NCBI GenBank assembly: GCA_016722505.1 | Contig: JADKJH010000003.1 | Location: 62,001 to 126,000, forward strand | Direction: 5' to 3' | From: Holophagaceae bacterium | Lineage (GTDB): Bacteria; Acidobacteriota; Holophagae; Holophagales; Holophagaceae | Length of the DNA stretch: 64,000 nucleotides | Shown here: one piece after another, positions 11,842-18,775 of the stretch | Position numbering within the stretch: position 1 is the first letter of the stretch | How the letters are laid out: every line of letters starts with the position of its first letter | Translations under genes and position numbers: made by a program | The notes under the pieces: model-generated | What the model saw: the letters and a program-made list of their open reading frames with translations, nothing else | Databases searched by the model: none | Told to the model about the DNA's origin: nothing

Positions 11842-12143
11842 CTGTGCATCGACAAGTCTTGATCCGAGCCTGTGCATCTGTGCTTCGCCAAGTCTAAATC
11901 CGAGCCGGAATATTCCCAAAACCAAGTCATTCGAGGTTCCAGATCTGTGCGGAGAAACTAACATCTAGACCTTTCCCACGGTGTGTATAGCCAAGTCTTG
12001 ATCCGAGCCGGAATATTCCCCAAACCAAGTCATTCCAGGTTCCAGATATGAGTGAGAGAAACTAACATCCAGACCTTTCTCTAGGGCCATCGTGGTGGCC
12101 ACTGCATCCTTGACAGCTCCTATCGCAGAATTACCAGGGTGTT
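11842..12143. repeat. Cassette junction with repeated motifs
   Basis: A 302-base gap with no gene. It contains three copies of the junction motif: 11849-11864 (TCGACAAGTCTTGATC), 11884-11900 (TTCGCCAAGTCTAAATC) and 11989-12003 (AGCCAAGTCTTGATC). The stretch 11887-11976 is a diverged tandem copy of about 90 bases of the repeat that begins again at 11990. Such a partial duplication is what recombination or repeated insertion at one junction would leave. Confidence 0.65.
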
Positions 12144-12868
12144 TTGTGGGGTTATTCGGTGTGCGCGGCGGGAGCGCCGCAGCTGCGGTTCGCGGTGAGC
12201 CTGGGGGTGGGGAATTCGTCCTACACGCCGACGCTGGACCAGGCCAACGGCCTCATCAGCCTGGCGCGGTTAAACAGTTCGGTGCTGGTGGTGAGCGTGG
12301 AGAAGGCCATCGAGCTTTGGAACTCGGTGGACCCGCGCACGGGCACCACGCCGACTCCCGCCGATGCCCGAAATCCCGGCGGCGCGGGGCAGGGGGCCAT
12401 CATCCAGCCGTTCTACCTAGCCAATCCCACCACGTCGCCTAGCGCCGACATCACGTTGCCCGCGGGCACCCATTGGAGCGCGGTGCTGCTACCGTCAATG
12501 AGCGCGAGCGGCAGCGGGGCTTCGGTGGATGTGGCGGTGGGGTATTCGCAAAGCGGCACGGGCGGCAGCGGCGATGCGCTGTCGGGCGTGCCCGTATGGC
12601 GCAAGCCCTACGATGCAGGTAGTGGGGGCGATACGTGGATTCCCGAATCGCCTTATGTCGGCCCGGCTACGCCCTACGGCGCGGCCAGCGACCGGGCGCT
12701 GAAAGGCCCTGCGGAAGTCACGCGCGCGGGCACGCGCCTGGGCGTGGTGTCGGGCATCACCGTGAAGGTCGGCATCGCTGATCCCTACCCCACCAACCTG
12801 GTGCTGGCCGTTCAGATTGGCGGCGCCCCCGGCACGTCAGGCAACTCGCATTTGGCGATCATTGATGA
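11990..12868 (+). repeat. Direct repeat, copy 2 (about 880 bp)
   Basis: Near-identical partner of 7168-8043. It covers junction DNA plus the propeller-like 5' part of the third protease cassette. This copy keeps an intact reading frame. Confidence 0.85.
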
Positions 12869-14849
12869 GCAGGATCCCGCAAATCCTAAGCTGCGTTCCA
12901 TCTGGCCCACCACCGACATCCTGGGCGCAGGCGTGGCGTTTGAGGTGATCCGCAAGCAGCCTGTGGTGGACCCACTGAACCACCTCGTCGCCGTTCCCCT
13001 CCGCAAGATCGGCGGCACCCCCGGCGCCGACGCCACCTGGTTCGTGCTGGACCTCAGCAGCCCCGAAACCCCCACGGTGGTGGCCGTCGTGCCCGGCATG
13101 GGCTGGGTTGGCAGTTTCTACGACAAGAAGCTGACGATCACTACAGCAACAGGGATGGTGCCGGTGGATCTGGCCGGGGCGATGGGGCAATACGCGAAAA
13201 AGATTGAGAAGGAGAACCCAGAAAGGGCGAAGCAATACAGGGCGATGGCTGCTGCGACAGTGGTTTCATCCTGCTTTCTGGGTAAGGGGCTGACGGTGAC
13301 CCTAAAATTCGAAAAGCCATGGGTGGTTGAGAACGGCAGCAAGGGGGCGTTCGACTGGGATCACCTGGACACGCTCCCATGCAGGAATACACGAGTTCGA
13401 ATCCTAACCGCCCTCGGTGTCGCTCGGAACACAGACAGGAAGTATTTGGATGGTTATACCGATGATGCGGGAAAGATATCCTTCGCTAAGGTCCCTCCTG
13501 GAAATTACACGATCGAGGTGTGGGCACAGACACAGCTCTGGCGAAATGGGGTCAAGAAATTCGAGGCCGCCGTGCTCGTGGAACCGCCGCAGTTGCTTAG
13601 CTCCCGGGACTCGAGGGTCCAGAAGATTAACCAGCCTGTGACCGTGACCGCCGATCAGGACGTAACGAAAGCCGTGGACATCCTGGCAGTTCCGTCCCAG
13701 GGGCAGCGCTGGAGCGGCCCTTTCAATATCCTTTGGGCCATGCAGAATGGCGCGAACGCGGCCTTGGATGCCAAGCCGGATGTTGGCCTACCCAAGTTGG
13801 ATGTGTTTTGGGATCCAAATTATGTCATGACCGCAGGTGATTCTCCTACCAGCTTCCATCGTACTGATGCCGCTAGGGGCAATGCTCATATCAATATTAG
13901 GGGTGATATAAACAAGGAAGCCGACGAGTACAATGATGCGGTGATCCTTCATGAGTTTGGTCACTACGTAGATTTTGGCCTTACACGTTCAGATGTGATG
14001 GCCCCAGCAGGAAGGCACCTAGGAGACAACACCATTAACTACGACGTAACGTTTACCCAATCCGAGGGTTGGGCAACTTATTTCTCAGGCTACGTACACG
14101 GAAGCACTTACTACCCCGCGGCCCATCGTAGTAGGACATTTTATGGGCCTACAAGCGGAAACAAGAAAGATACATGGAAAGTAAGTGTGGTTGATCTTGC
14201 GGCAGGCGCAGCTCCGACACCAAAGAGCCCTTACAGCGAATTCACCATTCAAAACTTGATCACGGAACTCGAGGGGGCCTATGGGCCTACCCAAACCCTG
14301 ATGGCCCAGGCAGGTATGGCTCATGTGGATATCCCTGATGTCACCGCACTAGCAGGGAACCTGAACGCCCAAGATGGTGGTACAAGGTGGACGTGGCTGA
14401 GCAGTGCGCTTAAGCGCTATGGAATATTTGACGCTTCTAATCGGCCTATTTTTAAAGATCCGATCAAGGGCCGATGCTTGGAATTAACGAAGGGTCAATT
14501 CATAAAGAGTTACATGCAGCCAACATCAGTCAGTACAGAAAATTTTACTGATGCGGACAACATCCAATATTATGTATTTAAAGAAGCCTCATCAGGTGCA
14601 AGGACCTTTCGCCTCCAAGTGGAAATCCCCACCTACGGAGAGTGGACCATTGAAATATTCAACCGGCGTATGGATCAACCCTATGCTTCTCACTCTGGCT
14701 GCATAGGTATCCAACCCCATCCTGGCTCTCAGATCGATCTCAAATGTGTCACCTTCAACACCCAAGCCGGAGAAACTTACATCATCCGGATCCAACGACT
14801 GACAGCCAACAACCAGAGAGGCATGTCCTTCTTCGCCCAAGTGGATTAG
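12144..14849 (+). CDS. 5'-truncated HEFGH metalloprotease cassette
   Basis: An open frame of 901 codons begins at a weak TTG in mid-propeller, with no ribosome-binding site, no signal peptide and no Ig-like N-terminal half. The first ~240 residues are the repeat-encoded propeller segment. The tip resembles that of the first protease: matching segments FNILW and VFWDP, then H603-E-F-G-H607 and a likely third ligand E641 in SEGWAT. A pre-peptidase-like beta-sandwich ends the protein. The frame is intact, so this could supply a functional tip by recombination into a full-length gene, although the gene itself is probably not exported. A lipoprotein gene follows after 8 bases. Confidence 0.7.
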   Translation: MWGYSVCAAGAPQLRFAVSLGVGNSSYTPTLDQANGLISLARLNSSVLVVSVEKAIELWNSVDPRTGTTPTPADARNPGGAGQGAIIQPFYLANPTTSPSADITLPAGTHWSAVLLPSMSASGSGASVDVAVGYSQSGTGGSGDALSGVPVWRKPYDAGSGGDTWIPESPYVGPATPYGAASDRALKGPAEVTRAGTRLGVVSGITVKVGIADPYPTNLVLAVQIGGAPGTSGNSHLAIIDEQDPANPKLRSIWPTTDILGAGVAFEVIRKQPVVDPLNHLVAVPLRKIGGTPGADATWFVLDLSSPETPTVVAVVPGMGWVGSFYDKKLTITTATGMVPVDLAGAMGQYAKKIEKENPERAKQYRAMAAATVVSSCFLGKGLTVTLKFEKPWVVENGSKGAFDWDHLDTLPCRNTRVRILTALGVARNTDRKYLDGYTDDAGKISFAKVPPGNYTIEVWAQTQLWRNGVKKFEAAVLVEPPQLLSSRDSRVQKINQPVTVTADQDVTKAVDILAVPSQGQRWSGPFNILWAMQNGANAALDAKPDVGLPKLDVFWDPNYVMTAGDSPTSFHRTDAARGNAHINIRGDINKEADEYNDAVILHEFGHYVDFGLTRSDVMAPAGRHLGDNTINYDVTFTQSEGWATYFSGYVHGSTYYPAAHRSRTFYGPTSGNKKDTWKVSVVDLAAGAAPTPKSPYSEFTIQNLITELEGAYGPTQTLMAQAGMAHVDIPDVTALAGNLNAQDGGTRWTWLSSALKRYGIFDASNRPIFKDPIKGRCLELTKGQFIKSYMQPTSVSTENFTDADNIQYYVFKEASSGARTFRLQVEIPTYGEWTIEIFNRRMDQPYASHSGCIGIQPHPGSQIDLKCVTFNTQAGETYIIRIQRLTANNQRGMSFFAQVD

Positions 14850-14857
14850 GAGTTCAT

Positions 14858-15328
14858 ATGAAATTAATAGCGCTTATGTTCATCTCCAGTTTGACCGGCC
14901 CATCCTGTGATCGGACACCCCCGCCGAGAAATGTCCAGCAGACTCCCGCCACACGCGGAGAGAAAATCTATCTCGAGAACATCACAGGAATGCGACCCCT
15001 AGGACGCGAATCCTTGGACTACAGAATGAATGTCCTCCGAGTTAACCAGACATATTCTGTTTTTGTAGATGTGGTGTTCGTCAAACCTGTTCACAAACCG
15101 ATTGTAGATCTTGAAACCAGGTCTGAAAAACTCAAATGTGAGATTACCGTGAGTCCCTTTATGAAATCAGACTATCAAGCGGGAGAACGCGAGCGAATTA
15201 CATTCACCGTCAAACCAATGAATGTGGGAAAGGATGTCCTATCCCTTACCACCGGTGAGACAGATTCGGATGGGGATACCTGGTCTTTGGATGGAATAGA
15301 TAACATCGCCATCACGGTTGAAGAATAA
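14858..15328 (+). CDS. Small lipoprotein paired with HEFGH protease
   Basis: 156 residues from the ATG at 14858, which is preceded by TAGGAG. The N-terminus has a short hydrophobic segment ending GPSC, a plausible lipobox. The rest looks like one all-beta domain with alternating hydrophobic residues. It starts 8 bases after the protease stop. No family is recognised. Weak similarity to the C-terminal half of the lipoprotein at 6363-7106 (the DSDGDTW / DSEDGQN region) fits the fact that both follow HEFGH-type proteases. Confidence 0.6.
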   Translation: MKLIALMFISSLTGPSCDRTPPPRNVQQTPATRGEKIYLENITGMRPLGRESLDYRMNVLRVNQTYSVFVDVVFVKPVHKPIVDLETRSEKLKCEITVSPFMKSDYQAGERERITFTVKPMNVGKDVLSLTTGETDSDGDTWSLDGIDNIAITVEE

Positions 15329-15348
15329 GTGATTCGAGATTTTGGTTG

Positions 15349-15555
15349 CTATCCGCAGGCACCACGAGCGGTTGGATGGATTTTTTCAAGACACCTGAAA
15401 ACTTCGTTGTAGTTCGCTAAGTCTTGACCTGTGCCTGAAAAACAGTGAGCTTTGGGAACCGTGCGTTGGAGCACCAAAAGCTGGTGCCGCAGTGCTAGGA
15501 TTTCAAGCAGGAGTTCCTGTTCACAGCCCCGCTTTTGATCCTCGAACCTGTTCAT
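15349..15555 (-). pseudogene. Transposase remnant (integrase-core type)
   Basis: The translation contains LLLEILALRHQLLVLQR, typical of the N-terminus of rve/integrase-core transposases, but only 68 codons remain and no DDE catalytic residues are present. The sequence then passes directly into the junction motif (15413-15429 on the plus strand, TTCGCTAAGTCTTGACC). This fits an internal deletion that joined the start of an insertion sequence to its far end. The ATG overlaps the stop codon of the hydrolase gene. Confidence 0.6.
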
Positions 15556-16535
15556 CAGATATTCCCGCTCAGCAGCGCATCCAGATAATGCCCCAGGGCC
15601 ATGTCCAGCCAGCGTCGGGATGAATGGCCGCTGGTGAGATAGCCCATATGCCCGCCGGTGGTCTCGATATGGAGATCCACCGAGTCCGAGATTGCGAACT
15701 CTCTGAAGGATTCCACCGCCACGAAGGGATCGTCCTCAGCCATGAGGATCACCGTGGGTTTCTGGATATTGGCCAGATGGGGGCCCGCCGAGCAGCGTGA
15801 ATAGTAGTCCTCGCGATTGCTGAAACCGGAGGCTGGGGCCGTGTAGTAATTGTCGAAGTCCGTCAGCGTGCAGTAGCGTGGAATCCGGTAGATGTCCTGG
15901 ATCAGCCCATCTTCGACCCGTTCCCGCACAGAGCGGCGGCAGCGGATGAGAAAGCGCAAATCATAGATCCGGTTGAGGCCCGTCTTGAGTTTCACGGCGC
16001 AGCGGGCCAGATCAATGGGCGGATTCACGGCGATGGCCACGTCGGGTTTTTCAAAAACGCCAATCCCGTCGCCCAAATTCAGCAGCAGGGCATTGCCGCT
16101 CAGGGAAAAGCCGATGACCGCGATGCGTTTTCCGGGATGGGCGTTGCGCGCAGCCTTGACCACGGCCCCGATGTCATCGGCCCGGCCGCTGTGGTAAGTC
16201 CCCTTGGCCAAGCCCCGGCCCTCGCCGCAACCCCGATGATTCATGGCCCAGATGGAGTGGCCCCGCGACTGTGAAAGGACCACCGCGCGGTTCATGTAGG
16301 TGGCGTCGTGGGACCCTCCCAGGCCGTGGAAGAGCAGCACCACCGTATGGGTGGAACCGGTCCAGGACCGGCCCGCCAATACATCGCCATCAGCAAGCGC
16401 CACCCGAAAGGATGCTCCGGGCGTGCTAGGCGCGGGGGATGGCAGTTTATCCCCCAGGATGGTCTGGACATGGGCGTTCCGCGCCCACCAAGGGGGTCTG
16501 CACGGAGGCGGTGGATTAAGCGGCGAATGGGTCAA
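15555..16535 (-). CDS. YheT-like alpha/beta hydrolase
   Basis: The family hallmark RNAHVQTILG lies near the N-terminus. An HGLGGS oxyanion region, the nucleophile elbow GFSLSGN, an acidic residue in AEDDPF and the histidine in GGHMGY complete the catalytic set. The frame stays open further upstream, but that part is the antisense of nothing conserved and overlaps ubiX. I chose the TTG at 16535, which gives 326 residues, normal for the family, and starts just after the ubiX stop. The natural substrate of this family is unclear; esterase or acyl-lipid hydrolase activity is expected. Confidence 0.8.
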   Translation of the reverse strand: MTHSPLNPPPPCRPPWWARNAHVQTILGDKLPSPAPSTPGASFRVALADGDVLAGRSWTGSTHTVVLLFHGLGGSHDATYMNRAVVLSQSRGHSIWAMNHRGCGEGRGLAKGTYHSGRADDIGAVVKAARNAHPGKRIAVIGFSLSGNALLLNLGDGIGVFEKPDVAIAVNPPIDLARCAVKLKTGLNRIYDLRFLIRCRRSVRERVEDGLIQDIYRIPRYCTLTDFDNYYTAPASGFSNREDYYSRCSAGPHLANIQKPTVILMAEDDPFVAVESFREFAISDSVDLHIETTGGHMGYLTSGHSSRRWLDMALGHYLDALLSGNI

Positions 16536-16542
16536 GAAACGT

Positions 16543-17118
16543 TCATCCCAACCATCGCCGCGGATCCGGCTCGGCGAGCCCAAGCTGATCCAGCACGCGG
16601 GTGGCGAAGGTGTCGAAGAGATCGTCGAGGCAGGATGGCTTGCTGTAGAAGCCCGGCATGAGGGGCATGATGATGGCGCCGGCATCATAGGCCCGAAGCA
16701 TGTTTTCAAGGTGGATGCGGTTCAGCGGCGTCTCCCGCAGGCAGAGCACCAAGGGCCTCCGCTCCTTCAGGCAGACATCCGCGGCGCGGCTCACCAGGCT
16801 TTCACTGACGCCGGAAGCGATCCGTCCAAGGGCTCCGGCGCTGCAAGGCACAAGCGCCATGCCATCCTGGCGGTAGCTGCCGGAGGAGATCGCTGCGCCG
16901 AGATTCCGCTCATCGTGATGGGTGATCTTGGAACTGATCGCGCAGAGATCCTTCACCGTGAGGCCTGTCTCATCGGTCAGACAGCGCTTGCCCGTGGGTG
17001 AAAGCAGCAAAGCGACTTCGGTCACATTTTCGTTGGCGGCCAGGCGCCGCACCACCGACACGCCGAAGGCCGAGCCTGAAGCGCCGGTGATGGCCACGGT
17101 GAATCGTTTCGCACTCAT
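16543..17118 (-). CDS. ubiX: Flavin prenyltransferase UbiX
   Basis: 191 residues from the ATG at 17118 (MSAKRF). The N-terminal TVAITGASGS nucleotide-binding loop, the PCSAGALGRIASG segment and the LVLCLRETPLN motif are characteristic of UbiX/Pad1. The enzyme prenylates FMN to make the cofactor for UbiD-type decarboxylases, used in ubiquinone or menaquinone-related and aromatic-acid decarboxylation. No ubiD is in the window. The hydrolase gene follows 7 bases downstream. Confidence 0.92.
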   Translation of the reverse strand: MSAKRFTVAITGASGSAFGVSVVRRLAANENVTEVALLLSPTGKRCLTDETGLTVKDLCAISSKITHHDERNLGAAISSGSYRQDGMALVPCSAGALGRIASGVSESLVSRAADVCLKERRPLVLCLRETPLNRIHLENMLRAYDAGAIIMPLMPGFYSKPSCLDDLFDTFATRVLDQLGLAEPDPRRWLG

Positions 17119-17318
17119 GGAATCAGTGTGACAAGAAGCGGGTGGTTTTCGTTTTTCGATTTTCGATTGAAGCGTAACGGGCATGGGCACGGAGAAAAGA
17201 CGGGCACGGGAGAAATTCAATCGGTAATCGGCAATCGACAATGATCAATCAACAATCGACAATTGAACCCTTGCTTCTGGCCATGCCAGGGCAGATGAAT
17301 CCCCTCCCGGAGCCGACC

Positions 17319-18302
17319 ATGTCCCTGAATCTTCCCCAGCGTCCTCGCCGCAATCGCAAGAGCGCCGCCCTGCGCGGCTTCGCACGGGAAACCCACCTTG
17401 GCCCCGAGCATTTCGTGCTGCCGCTTTTTCTTCACGATAAGCCGGAAAACGAAGCCATCGGTTCCATGCCGGGATGCTTCCGCTTGAGCCAAGCAGGCGT
17501 GCTCCGCGAAGTGGAAGCTGCGTTGAAAGAGGGTGTCACCGGTTTTGACCTTTTTCCTGCCATTGCTGAAACCCAGAAGACCTCGGATGGCCGCGAGGCC
17601 TACAATCCCGCGGGCCTGGTGCCCCAAGTCATCCGCTCCCTGAAGCGGGAATTTCCCGAAGCCTTGGTCATCACCGATGTGGCGCTGGATCCCTACAACA
17701 GCGATGGCCACGATGGCTTGGTGAAAGACGGGAAGATCCTCAACGATGAGACGGTGGAGATTCTCATCATGCAGGCCCTTTGCCACGCCGAAGCCGGGGC
17801 CGATGTCATCAGCCCCAGCGACATGATGGATGGCCGCATCGGCGCCATCCGGGGCGGTCTTGATGCCCAAGGCTTCACGGATGTGAGCATCCTTTCCTAC
17901 TGCGTGAAATACGCGTCGAGCTTTTACAATCCCTTTCGGGATGCGCTGGCTTCCTCACCCAAATTCGGCGACAAGAAAACGTACCAGATGGACCCAGCGA
18001 ACGTCCGCGAAGCCCTGCGGGAACTGGCTCTGGACGAAGACGAAGGCGCCGATATCGTAATGGTGAAACCCGCTCTGCCCTTCCTGGATGTGCTTCGGGT
18101 CGTGCGCGATTCCACGGCGCTGCCCGTCGCCGCCTATCAGGTCAGCGGCGAGTACGCGATGCTCAAAGCCGCCGCGCTCAACGGTTGGTTGGATGAGCGG
18201 CGCACCGTGATGGAGAGCCTGTTGGGAATTCGGAGGGCGGGCGCCGACATGATCTTCACCTACTATGCGCGGCAAGCCGCCCGATGGTTGAAGGAAGGCT
18301 GA
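17319..18302 (+). CDS. hemB: Delta-aminolevulinic acid dehydratase (porphobilinogen synthase)
   Basis: 327 residues from the ATG at 17319, with GGAG 6 bases upstream. The enzyme joins two 5-aminolevulinate molecules to porphobilinogen in tetrapyrrole synthesis. The two active-site lysines are visible: K197 (SYCVKYASSFYNPFRDA) and K250 (VMVKPALPFLD). The metal-site segment reads DVALDPYNSDGHDG, with Asp (D120, D124, D132) where zinc-type enzymes have Cys, so this is the magnesium-type enzyme. The gap upstream (17119-17318) contains degenerate AATCGACAATC-like repeats. Confidence 0.96.
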   Translation: MSLNLPQRPRRNRKSAALRGFARETHLGPEHFVLPLFLHDKPENEAIGSMPGCFRLSQAGVLREVEAALKEGVTGFDLFPAIAETQKTSDGREAYNPAGLVPQVIRSLKREFPEALVITDVALDPYNSDGHDGLVKDGKILNDETVEILIMQALCHAEAGADVISPSDMMDGRIGAIRGGLDAQGFTDVSILSYCVKYASSFYNPFRDALASSPKFGDKKTYQMDPANVREALRELALDEDEGADIVMVKPALPFLDVLRVVRDSTALPVAAYQVSGEYAMLKAAALNGWLDERRTVMESLLGIRRAGADMIFTYYARQAARWLKEG

Positions 18303-18309
18303 GGGCCTA

Positions 18310-18750
18310 ATGTGCGGCGGGCTTGAATTCCGGACCCGCAAGGGCCATGCGGCCGCGTTTGGCTTGTTCCCATCAGAACCTGAAAGCATCCGGGTGACCT
18401 TTCCAAACCCCAAAGCCGCGCTGCTGGTGGATGAAGCAGAGGGTCTCTGGCTGCCCTGGGGAAGGCGCAAGGGAGAACCTGGCGGCTGGCCCGAAGGCGG
18501 CTGGGCACGGGCTGAAAGCCTTGCAAAGGCTTATTGGACCCGTTGGGATCCAGAACCCGTGCTGATTGTTCCTGTCCGTTGGATGGAGAAGGATCACATG
18601 GGCAAGAGCCATTGGTTCGAGTTGGACGCAGGACAGGCCATCGCATGTTTGAAATTACGGAAAGCGCCTGCTTCTCCGCTGTATGTGATCACTGAACCTT
18701 CTCCGCCAGAATTCCTTGAGATCCATGATCGGATACCGAGAATCCTGTGA
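18310..18750 (+). CDS. Compact SRAP (DUF159/YedK-like) protein
   Basis: At 146 residues this is shorter than usual for the family (about 220). Key features in the right order: Cys2 (MCGG), a WG pair, WARAES (65-70) in place of the usual NARxE, the Glu93 segment WMEK in place of FEW, and the HDRIP motif with H139 near the end. SRAP proteins (HMCES/YedK) form a thiazolidine link between Cys2 and abasic sites in single-stranded DNA. The catalytic Cys, Glu and His are kept, but the Asn of NAR is Trp and the C-terminal part is missing. It lies 7 bases after hemB. Confidence 0.7.
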   Translation: MCGGLEFRTRKGHAAAFGLFPSEPESIRVTFPNPKAALLVDEAEGLWLPWGRRKGEPGGWPEGGWARAESLAKAYWTRWDPEPVLIVPVRWMEKDHMGKSHWFELDAGQAIACLKLRKAPASPLYVITEPSPPEFLEIHDRIPRIL

Positions 18751-18775
18751 AAGTCTGTGAGAATCATCCTGAATC

